From Caenorhabditis remanei (Eukaryota > Nematoda > Chromadorea > Rhabditida > Rhabditidae): DNA of 64,000 nt. Shown piece by piece: positions 11,580 through 23,479 of the stretch (the stretch's first letter is position 1; the number at the start of each line of letters is the position of its first letter). Location of the stretch: contig NC_071333.1 of NCBI RefSeq assembly GCF_010183535.1, forward strand, positions 1,302,001 to 1,366,000. Reading direction: 5' to 3'. The notes under the pieces were generated by a model. The model saw nothing but the letters and a program-made list of their open reading frames with translations, was not told the DNA's origin and ran no database searches. A program made the translations under genes and the position numbers.

Positions 11580-13500
11580 GATTTTTAGAGTTCTTAAACT
11601 CATGGTAGAGAATGCCGTAATAACAGTACAGAGAATATAGAATGTAACACATTAAATGTTTCCAAAAATCGATAAAGCTTCAGAAAACTGGCGAAGCAAC
11701 TGGCAAGGCTTTGGAAACTGTTGGAATAGACGCCGCACATCGTGGTGATGTGAAATTGTTTGCTATCACGTAGGTAAACAAAGTCAGTAGCATCAATCTT
11801 CACGTTTCCTGAATATTTGTTAACGATGAACGCAGAATCATTTCAATAAGTCTAACCTATCAATTTGCTTCGACATGATTTGGACTAAAAAGCTCAAGAT
11901 CATATACATGTATCCGCAGAAGAGTAGTTGTTGAATTCGACACCAATGTTTGTGTCGTGACATGTCTTGCAATCACTGTCATCAAAAATGACCCGGTTTG
12001 CAGCGGTACGACCTCTTGTCTGGTTTCCACTTGTTACAGTTTCATCGGTTCGGTGACACAGTTGTTGTTCTTCTGATGGTTAATATCAAGACAAAACGGA
12101 TCATGGTTGTTTTCAATCTTGAACAGAGAAGAATTCTTAGAAGCGGATAGAAACATCCATCACTTTCTTGTACTTCTCGTTTTAATGACGTCGTCAGGAA
12201 TCTCTGTTCATCCGAATGTTTTTTTGTTCTTGATTCACCACCGAACGATGCCATGAAGTTAGATATCTGCAAAATGAAAGAATTATTTAAGGGCTATTCA
12301 TAGCCCTTAAATACAAAGTAGCCGGAACTGTTATATTATACTCATAAATTGCTTTTGGCGCACTCTCGAGCGTTTCAGACAATTCCAGAAAAAACAATTT
12401 TTCTGTTTTTAAATAGTTTTTGACCTATTTTGGATTGTTAGGCGCATTTTTCGACTTCAAAACCTATATGAATCACTTTCGACGCAACACTTAATGTCTC
12501 GTGTCAGCTAAACTGCTCCGTCAAACTTCCACCACACTGCTCCCTTTACATGCAGATGTCTCGACACCTTCAGTGAGGTACTTCCGATTCAGTGAGGATT
12601 GTTGAGTGCGGTGTAGTTGAAGGCGATTCCGTAACAATCGGAACACACGAGCGTCGTTTAGATGTTTTTTGAAAAACCTCTGTCTCAAAAAAAACAATCT
12701 TTGAATTTTAGTACTCACCATATGCTTACTGTGCTCTGCCTGATTCTCAAATACTATCGAACCGACACTTGCAACACTTGCGAACACTCTGAGACAGTTT
12801 ATGCACTGGAATCGTTTGAGCTTCTGTATGTGAGGTCGTTGCATCTGGACACGATTCGCTGCCACGTCCGGTGATTTTCGACCGAATCGTGAGCACTTGA
12901 AGACTTTTTCGCACCGGTATGTCAGGTGCAACGACATGAAGTAATGGATTTCTTTACAGTAGACGCGGCACTGAAAAACAGAGTGATTAGAGGGAGTGGT
13001 CGATGTACCCGGATGCCCAGAGTACGATAGTTTTGCGCATCAAAACCGTACCCCAGGCAGAAAAAGGAGGGGAGCTTCACTGTTTCAGCATATTTCAGAA
13101 TTTCCAGCGCCTTCTCCGGCTCCAGAAGACGTTCCCGACTCTTGATCACCTTCTCGTCAAGCATTTTTTCGATCAGCTTTCTCGTCTTCTTCTCATTATT
13201 TCCGTTCCTGCTCATTCAACGTTTTGCGGAATTCTTCCTCTCCAGAATACTCTTCCGGTCTCCATAGTGAATTCTCCGGAATTCTCTGAAATTTCCTTCT
13301 TATCAATTGGCTTCTTCTATCATCTGAACATCTACTTGCGGAGCGTATTCTCATCAATTCACACCAATTAAAATCATCAACTTTTTTAACGTCTCCATCG
13401 CTTGAATCTCGTTGGCAGTGAATCCACCAACGGCGGCGATGTTCGATTCGAATCCGACATGATGGGGACGACCGAAGGTGAGTGGTGGAAGACATAGGAC
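11580..13500 (-). pseudogene. Decayed copy 2 of the zinc-finger/Cys-rich family
   Basis: Read on the minus strand, 13500-12980 gives an acidic segment (EEYSGEEE) and then RERLLEPEKALEILKYAETV in another frame. A well-formed exon at 12719-12970 follows, starting CRVYCKEIHYFM and containing C-I-N-C-L-R-V-F ... EHSKHM, which has C2H2 zinc-finger spacing. A second finger-like C-S-D-C-Y-G-I-A-F-N near 12620 sits in another frame behind a stop. 12272-12040 and 11810-11600 carry the blocks also found at 1010-1500 on the other strand. Frame changes between blocks indicate decay, but the 12719-12970 exon alone is clean and a shorter product ending at 12521 is possible. Role unknown; nucleic-acid binding is an inference from the fingers. 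Confidence 0.5.
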
Positions 13501-13509
13501 AATATGGAT

Positions 13510-13960
13510 GAGATGATTCCCGAGCGGATGTAGTATTCCTATGACTCGGTCAATGTCTGATCATGGCTTCCTGAGTTGGCGTCAGGTTTCCACGGAGCTT
13601 GCAGCGATTCCGATGTATATGAACCAAAACAAAATCATCGCAGTTTACTCGGTTGATATTCTTACACGTAGCTATGTTTGTGTGCGTTCGGACACTTGTG
13701 CTCGTAGTTCTCTCCGACACTGGCAAAAACTTTGGTAAACTATGTTCATTGGAATCTTCTGAGCGCCTGTGTGTGACATCGTTGCATCTGGACGCGATTC
13801 GTTGCCACGTCCGGAGATTTTTGACCGCATTTCGAGCACTTGACAATTTTTTTTGGCCCCGTACATCAGGTCGGACGACATGAAGCGATGGATTTCTTGA
13901 TAGTAGGCGCAGCACTGAAAAACAGAGTGATTAGGGTGAGTGGTCGGTTTGTCCAGATGT
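13510..13960 (-). pseudogene. Extra Cys-rich exon of the same family, frameshifted
   Basis: After an acceptor near 13919 the minus strand reads CCAYYQEIHRFMSSDLMYG, parallel to CRVYCKEIHYFM in copy 2. The frame then jumps by one base in an A8 run near 13848-13855, after which VKCSKCGQKSPDVATNRVQ continues the match. A stop follows at about 13757. The segment 13510-13600 also matches 23055-23135. This is an exon copy broken by a homopolymer change. Confidence 0.5.
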
Positions 13961-14450
13961 CTAGAGAACGATGGTTTTGTGTATTTTGTTGAAGAGAGAA
14001 AACATTTCTTTAATTTTGAGAAATTTTGCGCTATTCTTGGAATTTCAACACTTACCAGGGCTCCAGATATCTTGACAACATGTTTCGTTATGAAATGCTC
14101 CTGCAACTCGCATTGTCCATCCACCGGCTACTTACAAAACGGACCATCGTTCGGGATGTTCATCTAAATGAGTGGTGAGTTCTTTGACATTATCGTAAGC
14201 CAAATCACAGATATAGCACGTGAGTGTCATAAGGATGTTTCTGTAATCCGGTGGACAAATCACAATCGAATCAGATGGAATGTTTTGAAATGGTAGTCAT
14301 TGGATATCCACTCTATGTACCGTCGCAAGGTCGAAAATTAACTGATTCAGCCGTGGACTCCGTCGTTCCATCAGTGGATGTCTCTGGAACAAATCAACAT
14401 GCTTCAGCTTGTTCCGGCCTCGCAAAGTCTCGAATCGGTCGGGGGAAGTT

Positions 14451-15253
14451 TTATTGAACAGTTGGCACGGGGATCGGTTTCACCAAAAAGTCTAGAATCT
14501 GTGGCAGCTTTTTTTCCAGTCGCTTGAATGAACTCAATAGTCCAAAAATGTCGACGTAGCATGTCAGTGTAGATAATATCGATTGGGAACATCTCTCGAC
14601 ATGCCGCAGAAGTTCCAGACGATGCCATGCCTGGCGGACGGTTTTTGGCGATTGCAGAGTTGTCTTCGTGTTAGAAATCAAGTTGCCTTTTCCACAGTTT
14701 GAGCTTTCGTGAACAAGGTATTTTACAGAACAATCCACAAATAGGTCGGGATTTCTGTATTCCTTCTCACACCAAGAGCACGAATACCAGCAGGACTGAA
14801 AATATATGAATTATTTCAGTTTTTGAGAGAAATGCTTGGAAAAGTTTTTGAATTCTACCAAAATCAACAATTTCTCAACTTACAGTTCTCGGCCGCCCCG
14901 GAGCGGGAAATTGAATGGAAGCTGGCCTCGGTGGAAGAATCGTTGGCGTAATCGGAACCGGTTGATGGGGTGACTGAAGTTTTGTCTCGAGTGATCCAGT
15001 GAACAGCAATACATTGAAAAACGATATTGGCCATTTGTGCCAAATAAATCCCCAGATTTTTCTGTCCAGTGAAATGTTTCGCGAGTTGCATGAGAGCTTG
15101 TTGGAACGGACCGAGTACTTCATTATTTCCTGACGATATCGGCATTTTCAGATTATGAACGTTGGAAGCGTGTAAGAGCAACGACAGAGCACAGATAGGC
15201 CTCGCTTTCTGGTACGGCACAATAGACACCGGCATGTGGTCCTGATGCTTCAT
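14451..15253 (-). CDS. Cys-containing protein of unknown function, intact 3' part of the family
   Basis: Three exons join in phase 0 on the minus strand: 15023-15253, 14884-14973 and 14451-14795, separated by introns of 49 and 88 bp. They encode 221 residues. Residues 1-77 are helical (HNLKMPISSGNNEVLGPF and AKHFTGQKNLGIYLAQMANI), 78-107 are Pro-rich, and 108-221 begin SCWYSCSWCEKEYRNPDLFV with Cys spacing suggesting a small metal site, then a helical tail ending KPIPVPTVQ. A TTTTTTTCAG acceptor at 15278 lies just before the ATG, compatible with trans-splicing or with a lost upstream exon. The sequence upstream (15254-15720) is homologous to copy 2 but frameshifted. The copy at 107-690 on + is the same exon pair in ruins. 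Not recognised. Confidence 0.5.
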
Positions 15254-15900
15254 GGTAGATTTCGATGAGGAAGAATCCTGAAAAAAACAGAGGTCATCAC
15301 AGGAGCGGAGCCTCTCAAAGTTTTTCCACACATGCTGTTTTCCTTGATGCTCATCAAAACCGTACCTCCGGCACATAACACATCTTCTGCACTCAAACGG
15401 AAAAGTGCAGATAGTTTCACTGTTTCAGCATTTTTTAGGACATCCAACGCATTCTGTGGCTCCAGAAGAGACGTTCCCGAGTCATGAACACGTTGGCGCC
15501 AAGCATTTTTTTTCGTACCGCTCTCTTGCGTCCTTTTCATCATCCGATCGTTCAGACATCTCTTTTCAATCGAAATTTTCATATCCCAAATCCCCACGTT
15601 TTCGTTCCACTTCTTACTATTCCTGTTCCCAGAACCGACGTCTCCAGGATATTCAGCAGAATCAGATGTCGAAGATTCCTGCTCCTCCTCTCCAGAAGAC
15701 TCTCCGGGCACCAAAGTAAATTCTCCGGAATTCTCTCAATTATCCTTCTTGTCACTCTTCTTCCTTTTCATCTGAACGCCTTCTTGAGGATCGTATTCTC
15801 ATCGGGTCACACAAATTCCTTGTTCATCGACTTCTCTAACGCCTCCATCGCTTGAATCTCGTTGGCAGTGATTCCACACGAACGACAGTTCTGCAAAGAA
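15254..15900 (-). pseudogene. Frameshifted 5' part of the family upstream of the intact exons
   Basis: The minus strand reads an acidic PGESSGEEEQESSTS segment, then MSERSDDEKDARERYEKK, then LLEPQNALDVLKNAETVKL, each in a different frame. Copy 2 has the corresponding segments (EKALEILKYAETVKL). The shifts fall at an A8 run (15505-15512) and at a 2-base insertion just after it. So the upstream exons cannot make the full family protein as read here. Confidence 0.45.
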
Positions 15901-17140
15901 AACTATTGAAACCGGCTATTTTAAATTTCCAGCTGATGCGCGAGAAGCGATTCCTTCAAGTTTCGATTTCAGAATGACTATTAAAGAAAAAAAAAACTTA
16001 CAGAAATTATATGTGAATGGTCTCCTGTCTGTGACGAATGGGGGTGTCAATCCACCAGTATTGTTTTCAGCGATTCGCTTCAAATGTTGGCATCAACCTA
16101 CTTATGATGAGTTGGGTACCTGAAACAGCAAGGCTTTCATTACAAAATAGATAAAAATGCATAGAACCACGAGAATATATTCGAGGCAGACGGAAAATTC
16201 ACAACTGCCATAGCAAAAATTATCGATTTTAGGAAAACCTGACAAAACACCTTTTCATAACATATTTTTGGAATATTTCCATTAATATTTGGAAAGTTCG
16301 GGCTTAAGATTATTTTCCTTTAGTTTTTCTATTGGAAGAATCAAAATGGCTCTGAAATTGAAGAAAAACCATTGAAAAATGTGAGATATAGAGGAAAAAA
16401 GAGAAAGTGCAGAGAAAAAGAGCGCTGCATGCGTTGCGTCAAATCGCGGCGAGACCCCCGATGGGAAATACGGTCATGAAGGATCTTTTTTTAGAGAGAA
16501 CAACCGTTTATCAGGAATCATTCACATCATGAAATTATTAAACGAAAAAACGGTTTTTCACGTGGAAGAATAAAAAATTAGCTATTTTTTTTGAGTGGTT
16601 GCATGAAAACTTCAAATTTTTCAATTTTTTTTTAAACCAGGAAAGAATGAATTGATCAATTCTTTGAAATCCCATCTCACTCGTATATTTATCATTTTTG
16701 GAGAAAAATTACCGATTGGTGGAACGAATTGCTGAAAATGACAACATCCATTCAAACGTGGAAGGGCAACAATTTTTTTCCTGCTTCTCTGGGTTGCGTC
16801 AATGGTTTTTATTGAATTTCAGAGCAATTATGACATATTCTACTTGGAAAAAAATTGCGGGAAAAATCGTGAAGCTCGAATTGGTCGAATGTAACAGGAA
16901 TCTTTCAAAAATTATAATATTGGGAGGAAGATTAATTCTTTTTCCGAAAATCAATAATTTTAGCATTGGTAGTCATGCATTTTTCATTTAATTGATTATG
17001 TTCTTGTGATTTTATGCCTTTTCAGCTACTTCCTGTCGAAATGTTTGTTTATTTAAGGTATCCAACTCATCGGAAGTATTTTGAGGCTAAATTTTTGAAG
17101 AACGAGCAAAAATTTGAAGATTCGGGGTAATTTTCACCAG
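15900..17140. other. No gene seen
   Basis: AT-rich sequence with an A/G-rich tract and GCGTTGCGTCAAATCGCGG near 16430. A 97-codon + frame at 16698-16991 shows no family features and biased composition, so I do not call it. Confidence 0.3.
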
Positions 17141-17834
17141 TGAATGAACTGAGGATCACTTACATATCACGAAACGCTGTGAATCAGCCATTAGGGAGCG
17201 AAAGGATATCACTTCAGAACACTCTTTGTGCAAACAGATCGTCTTTCTGTTACAGTAAAATATTTTCAATCGGACACTTGCTGCTGGACCCTCTCCGAGT
17301 GGAGCCTACACATTCCTGCCACCTCATCGAATTGGATCCACCTCATTTCCACTTACATGTACTGAAACTCCTCACTGGAATCTGGAAATTCAAAACATTT
17401 CATACAGCAAAAAAGATAAATTTATTCTCACAACATGAAGCAGGGCAAACGGAACATTTTGTATCAAAGTGGAAGAGGAGAAATGCAACTTTGGCAGGAA
17501 ATAAGAGAAATGCATGGGAAAAACCAGAAATAGGAGAAATGATACACCGAACGATTTTGGGAAAGAATGGGAGGCGTCGACAGCAAGAACTTGCAAGGTC
17601 AGAATACAAATGTATGACAGGAATGAAGGCACAAAACAGAGAGGTTTTAGATTTTCTAGTGGGATGAGAAGTGGGTTCACAAAGAAACAAAGAGACGGGA
17701 GGGAGAGTTGAAATTAAATGAGAAATTGGAAACAGATAATCAAGTTAGAAACAACTTAAGGACATGGAAATGGTTGAAAGAGTAGAGTAGGTCAAGAACG
17801 TGGCAGTCAACAAATGAAGAAACAATAAAACTGG
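17140..17834 (-). repeat. 3' flank of gene D, shared with the 3' flank of gene A
   Basis: 17225-17800 matches 25090-25690 at high identity, including CATTCCTGCCACCTCATCG, GGAACATTTTGTATCAAA and GTGGGATGAGAAGTGGGTTC. Both lie just downstream of minus-strand genes of the same family, D here and A at 26009. This points to a shared long 3' UTR or flank carried along in duplication. Open frames across it differ between the copies, so I read it as non-coding. Confidence 0.55.
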
Positions 17835-20800
17835 TTAACAATTCGAGCTCGATGCACCCGCTTGAGATGAACTGGCCGCTGGTTCAACGACCCCTTTCAA
17901 GTATCCCTCATGGAGTGTCACATGAAGAATATTCGCGCCAAGGACAGTTGGGATATGATGGTTCTGCGACTCCGACTTCACCTCTCTAAAAAATATATAT
18001 ATTAACAAATACAAAAGTCTATTTTACTTACTCATTAACACTCCGAATATGGTATGTGGAGCCCAGCCGTTTCTCCAGATAAGGTTTCACATAGCTGTTT
18101 GCTTTTTCGGTGATTAATGACTTCTCATTCAATCCCCATATCTCGATCTTTGTCCCTCTCCACTCATTGAAGAGCTGGTTGTAGTGGAACAACTCTTTAG
18201 TCCTGATTTCGATCCAATTGCAGGTTTTCCATTGTTGTGTGTCTCCGAGTCGTTGAAGCAGATCAATTGCCATAAATGAATGGATAGTTATCTTCTTCAA
18301 CACCCGGACATCCAGGTATGTCAGCAAGGCGACAAAGTACTTAAAAGTGTCTAAACCCTCAATGTATGGCATGTCGGAGATGAAAACCTCACAGTCTGGT
18401 GCCTCAGAGTGCAGTCTCAGATTCTCGACCTTGAGAGAGTTCTTTGGAAGTCCCCAAAATTGAAATGAGCTGATCAGTTTCTTGAGTCTCCCGAATCCAC
18501 TAAGAAACACGGACACATCTAGTACTCCAATTACCAACCTTGGATTTTTGAAGACTGACGACATGTCGAAAGTAAGGTTATCAGGCTTTATCTCATACTC
18601 GGGTGTCGTTCGGTTTTCGATAACCTTGCAGCTCATCCATGGGTCGGAGACCTGGATGGCGACAACGGCACACTTTTGAGGAATTGAATCCATCACCCTT
18701 TTGTCGTTTCTGGTGACCTGCCGCAGACGACTTCTGGAAAATTTTGTACTCTTTTTGGTCATCAAATTTTAAGAGTTTGAAGAACTTTCTGACTAAAAAC
18801 TTCTGACGATGTCTTTGACAACCTTAGAGGCCAGTTGCAAGAAAAGTGCATTAAAAGCGCACATAAGCTCTATACAATCTCCGTTAAAATGTCAAAGAAT
18901 GTTGAAATAATCAACTGAGATCTCTAATATCGGTCAAAAGACTTTGGTCTTTTTCTGTGAAATTGTCCAACTTTCAGAGTTTCGTCATGGTAATACTGAT
19001 TGTCCTATCAATTGAATTTTTAATAAATCATATATTAGGCTGGTGCATAAGTTTCTTTCTTTTTTTGAGGTTGAACTTTGACTCACGGTTTCTAGATACT
19101 GTGATTGTTTATCGACCCAAACTTTTTTGCATTCTAATGACCTTCTCAGTGGCTAACAAATACAGTTTTAAGTTAGTGCCTAGACATTCCGCTCGTTAAA
19201 ACGATGGTGTTTTCTGTGGTCAACCAAACGCCTATTTTGGAAAGTTTTTTGGTTCTAGTCGACATTGGTATCAAAATTTGACGATCTTAATGGGAAACTA
19301 AATGAAAGTTATAGAAAAATACTTTATCTTGTTGTCACATTTTAGTTTTTGGTCAGAACGTTAAAGGCAAAAAAATTATGATCAGACGATTGAGAGCAAC
19401 TAGAAATCATTGTTCAGCTACGTTCAAGCATATTACAAAAACATCTGAGAGAGCATTTACGCCAAACTATGTGCAAAAGTTAGAAGGCAACATGAGTAAG
19501 TGATTCCAAAAAAAGTGATAAGAAAACCATTTAAGTAAGTGATAAAACGGGGGTCGCGTGTTTGCTATGATTTTTGTGCTTTTAAGAAATTTTGTGTAGT
19601 AGACCTGGGTGAAGTCTAGGTCTCTTCTCAACGCTTTCAAGCAAGTCAGAACTATATCCTTACAAGTAATCAACAGTAGATACATTGCTCTAAAAATGTG
19701 CAAAAGATCTAGTGGATTGATTCAGAAGCACGAGTAGCAGGCTTCATCAAACTTAAAAATCACGTGATTTTGATGATGTTGAGTTCGCGCTTCCTGCGAA
19801 AAAAAGCAAATTGCTTAATCATCTGAAACAAAATAAATTCAGAAACGTCAATGCCTACTCTACTCAATAATAAACATTTCTACCAATTTCCTTATCTAGC
19901 GTTAAAGAAAAATCGAAAATACTCATACATCCCTAAATTGCTGATCCTCGCCGTTCTTCAGCGACCGGCACTAAACTACAGTTGCTTAGTTCAAATGTCA
20001 TTTTTAATTTTTTAAACATAATTTTTCCAGCTTGTTTTCATTTTGAATAGATCACCCATTCTTGTCAACATTTTCTGAGAAAAAAATGGAGACGAAGAAT
20101 GGTACCAAAAAAGGGTTCCTCAAGTATTTTGACTTGTCTACGGCTGAGATTAAGCAGATGGCAGACGTCATGTTACAGGTATAATCACAATAAGCTATAG
20201 GTACTAAATAACTATATTTCTTATTATGTGAGTTATTAGCCTTCTAGAAATTTCATGACAAAAATGATCCAAAAAAAGAAAGAAACTTATGCACCAGCCT
20301 GATATATTGAAAATAGAACTCCATTTTTGTAGTGGACCATTTTTCCAAACAGGCACGCCCTAGAGAGCAGTGGTCATTTTAAGACGACAGCTAAAAAATC
20401 ACTCTTTCTTGCAGTGAAATGGGACTATTTGAGGAAGAAATTATTTTGTCGATAAATAGCTTTCTAGGGAAAGCCGGTACAGAAAAGTTTTCAACTACAA
20501 AAATAAGGTTCTATTTTTGATCTATATGATTCATATACAATCTACTCAAAGGGACAATTAGTATTACCATGACACACTTTCAAAGTTGGACAACTTCCTC
20601 TGAAAACGACCAAACTCTATAACTTTTTGACTATTATTGTATATCTCGTGGGGCCAAGACTTTTTCAAAAAGTTTATTAGGCCTGTTCAAGTTTTTGGAA
20701 TTTTCCAAACTACTGCCCTACACTAAACACTTCACTTAGTCTTGTAATATGAATAAAACTCACTTTTCCAGTGTGTTGAGGAACTGGAAAATGTTGAGCT

Positions 20801-20939
20801 TGACTCTGTCAGGCATTCCATTCCATGTCGGTGCTGATGTCATTCTCAAGGCATACGGAATCTAAATAGCAGAAAACAATAAAAGTTGTTGAGCCGAAAC
20901 AGTTCTCACCTTATAGATTTTGGATCCCATAATATCCAT
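17835..20939 (-). CDS. Gene D: F-box protein with FTH (DUF38) domain
   Basis: Four exons on the minus strand: 20910-20939, 20764-20861, 18032-18733 and 17835-17985, giving 326 residues from an ATG inside the first of these. Residues about 17-60 (PTWNGMPDRVKLNIFQFLNT, then SRLRQVTRNDKRVMDS) fit the F-box, which recruits substrates to SCF ubiquitin ligases through Skp1. Residues about 100-275 fit FTH: LKVENLRL, LLTYLDVRVLKKITIH, TQQWKTCNWIEI and YNQLFNEWRGTKIEIW. The C-terminal exon ends with LKGVVEPAAS and shares LKGVV with gene B. Intron 2 is 2.03 kb because two mobile elements sit in it. The F-box exon is 98 nt, exactly as in gene C. A longer N terminus is likely but the candidate upstream exon does not join in phase. 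Confidence 0.7.
18929..20645. mobile_element. GTACCGGTCAAAA-family repeat split by a mariner-type insertion
   Basis: 18929-19032 (CGGTCAAAAGAC, AAATTGTCCAACTTTCAGAG, TGATTGTCCTATCAA) and 20305-20645 (TTTTTGTAGTGGACC, GGTCATTTTAAGACGACAG, CACTTTCAAAGTTGGACAAC) are the two halves of one copy of a dispersed family. Other copies are at 27025-27471, 42730-43172, 49700-50162, 55465-56060 and 56358-56751. The interruption falls where those copies run on continuously. The whole lies in intron 2 of gene D. Confidence 0.6.
19033..20304. mobile_element. Mariner-type element, about 1.27 kb, no intact transposase
   Basis: The ends are near-perfect inverted repeats of about 33 bp: ATTAGGCTGGTGCATAAG then TTTCTTTCTTTTTTT on the left (19034-19066), and the complement at 20271-20303. 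The TTAGGYTGGTGCA form is like mariner-family ends. Insertion at a TA-rich site inside another repeat supports a Tc1/mariner type. No long frame is present; 20086-20178 (METKNGTKKGFLKYFDLSTA, ending at a GTATAA donor) is the only tidy stretch and I cannot tie it to a known transposase. Probably a decayed or non-autonomous copy. Confidence 0.7.
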
Positions 20940-21045
20940 GCCAGCTGGCAGGTGCGTTTCATATCGTCCTGACCCTGTAAAAATGAATATTTACAATATT
21001 AAACAAAAGCAGGTCACTTATCGCTTTTTCGGTTTTCATGCTTAC

Positions 21046-21254
21046 CTCCGTGACCCATACTCCTGGCAAATGATGAGCCGTACGAAAAACAGATTGTCCC
21101 AAAGGCATTAGTCCGCCAGAGTTCTCAGTTGCTTTCGGTGATGGGGAAGAAGAAGAAGAATTCGAATATTGAGAAGAACACATGGAAGAAGAAGGGAAGA
21201 CTCTCTTCCTCGAAAGTTGCTTCTGAGCTTCAGCAAGTTTATCCATTTGGATGT
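21046..21254 (-). other. Candidate upstream exon of gene D, out of phase
   Basis: Bounded by TTTTTCAG at 21255 and GAG/GTAAGC at 21046, this 209-nt block reads IQMDKLAEAQKQLSRKRVF and a Ser-rich run, ending LPGVWVTE. It ends in phase 0, while the next exon (20910-20974, TTTTACAG to AAG/GTGAGA) must begin with two bases of a split codon to read YETHLPAGMDIMGSKIYK. So a one-base discrepancy separates the two. Either gene D starts at 20939 or a frameshift has hit its 5' part. Confidence 0.4.
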
Positions 21255-21689
21255 CTGAAAAACAAGTGATAAATTCATCAGAACAGGTATGATACAAATG
21301 AGAGGAATCAAAGCAAAAATATTCGAAACACGTTGTGAATGGTTCAAAATGGTAGCAAGAGTTTGGAGCATCCTACCTCGGCTGTCTTTGAAGATATGAA
21401 AATTTTTCTAACTAAAGAAATATTTTATAAATATTAAGCTATATTTTGTCAGTTAGCAGCTTTTCGATATTTTTTCTAGGAACCGAGTTATATTGCTGCG
21501 AACAGGCATCGCTAGATGCACTTCTATAACAGGTTTTACGGTAAGTGTTGCCTCTGTGGTAGAAAACGAAATTGTGAAAATTGCCACGCCTGACCCCTTT
21601 TTCTTTCTAACTATTTTGTGGTTCTGATGGGGAAAAAAACTCTTAAGTAATTCAGATACAACTTTTCCCATTCAATTTCATATTCACTG

Positions 21690-22580
21690 ATAACGATTTT
21701 ATTGAGAAATTCGGCGCTGATAATATTCCGTTTACTTTTTAATTTTCAAGTGAACATTGCTTCCGAAACTCAATGAAAACATGTTGAAACTTTTGAATAT
21801 TCTGAATTTGTACATTTCTGAACTGTTTCCAACCCGTAACTTGGTTTTTATCAAAACAATTCATTTCCAATTGTAAAGTAGTAGAAACTTTCTGATATAG
21901 CCCCTTTCACGTCATTTATTCAATAGGCGTTCGAAACCATCATCACACAACCAGCCGTTTTTTAAGACGCAGATATTTAACGATACTTTTTCTCATTACA
22001 TTCTACAGAAAATCCCTAATTCCTTATATTTTACCTATGATTCTACGCGCATCAATTACATTTTAGTTTTGAAAGAATAAACTACAAAAAACAAAGGAGA
22101 AAGCACAAAATTTATATCAAAAAATCATTGAAATTGAGAAAGTGCGAGAATAGAACATATGTTCTTTGATATATGTTAAAGCAGAGAGAGCCAGACAGTG
22201 TAAGGGCAGCCGGACGGCAGTGAACAAAACTGATGATAGAATGTGCGAACACATGTATTACGCGAGAGTATGCAAACACGCGAGCAGTGGAGGCAAGTGC
22301 CGAATGGTGTGACGCGTCAGGAAAAAGAAGCATAGAGAAATTATGCGGTTTTTGAACTGGGAAAGCATGGTCTCTAGCGAAGGCCCTCTCGAGAAAAAGC
22401 GATGCAATCGCGCTCAATGGCACTTTGACGCGAAGCACAAAAGTTCAAATTCAATTATTTTGGAGACCAAACTTTTTACTTGTAAAATTTTGTTTTAGAA
22501 AAAAAATTTTAATCGTAATTCTTGCAGCATAATCATAAAAAATGTTTCAAATTGAAAATCGTACAAAAATTCTGATGTTG
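21690..22580. repeat. Segmental duplication copy 1 (empty site for the 34-kb insertion)
   Basis: About 890 bp match 33482-34149 plus 35302-35520 in the same order: ACTGATAACGATT, CAACCAGCCGTTTTTT, TTTACCTATGATTCTACGCG, GGGCAGCCGGACGGCAGTGA, CTCGAGAAAAAGCGATGCAA. A minus-strand 108-codon frame crosses it, but in the second copy that frame is disrupted, so coding is not supported. This copy lacks the 1.15-kb insertion and shows the original TCTAG target. Confidence 0.7.
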
Positions 22581-22840
22581 TAAGGGCAGCCAGACTGGCA
22601 TGCGAATTGGACACAACGGACAATTAAAAACGGCTATTTCGGCTAATTAACATCTGGATAGCATAATGTCAAAACATAGGTCGCTAGCCTCATCAGCAGA
22701 TGACGACCTTCTCAGACGATACACAAATGGTTGAACAATTCAACAAACCTGATCACCCGATTTTCGGATGGTACTCAGAAAAAATATGGACAAAACAGGC
22801 AAATATAATTTCACAATAATTGTAATTCACACATGTTAGT

Positions 22841-23410
22841 TTAGTCCTCATTCTCCTGATGTTCTTGCAGCGGCGTTTGAGAGGGAATAATTCTTCTCAT
22901 CTTCACCGGTCCCAACATTCCCATCACGTAGATCCTGCCCGTCTGATCGACCGGTGGAAAAACGTCAGTGGTTCTCCTTCTCTAACGTATCGCATGTATC
23001 CACAGTCATCTTTCGAGTAAGAACTCATCATGAGGAGGTGGAGCTTCTTCCGCGCTTCCCGAGCGGATACAGTTTTCATATATGACTCGGTCGATGTCTG
23101 ATCATCGCCTCATGAATTGGCGCTTGTTATCTACAAAGTTTACAGTGATTCAGTTGTATATGAAGCTAATCGAAATAATCGCAGAACTCTCAGGTCGCGT
23201 TGACCGCATATTGAGCACTTGACGATTTTTTGCACCAGTATATCAAGTGGGACGGCATGATGCATTCTCTTTTTTGACAGTAAAGTCTCGGGTCCCACCA
23301 ATTCGTTGTTCTCGTTTTCTCCAACGTCACATCTTGATGGCAGTGAAACCATACGAACGACAGTGAAGTTTTGCATCAGTGTCTTTCGAATTTCGCAGTT
23401 CCGAATAAAC
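22841..23410 (-). pseudogene. Decayed copy 4 of the zinc-finger family with a conserved tail
   Basis: 23140-23376 on the minus strand reads MHHAVPLDILVQKIVKCSIC, matching the VKCSKC segment of the 13.5-kb exon. 23055-23135 matches 13515-13600. The region 22841-23060 reads KLHLLMMSSYSKDDCGYM then REGEPLT, shifts by one base in a T5 run near 22957, and continues PPVDQTGRIYVMGMLGPVKM to QEHQENED and a stop. That tail looks protein-like but I do not recognise it. Broken copy; 22580-22841 holds nothing callable. Confidence 0.45.
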
Positions 23411-23479
23411 TACGTTTAGAAAAAAACACAGAGTGAGATGATGAGTCATCCAAAAAAAAACGCATCATTTTTTGCAACG

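Noticed and set aside
15000..15123. Alternative frame of the 15-kb gene through HWITRDKTSV
   Set aside because: A 49-bp intron (14974-15022, GTTTTT to CTTCAG) keeps both flanking exons in phase 0 and gives a protein that matches the family copy at 0.2 kb.
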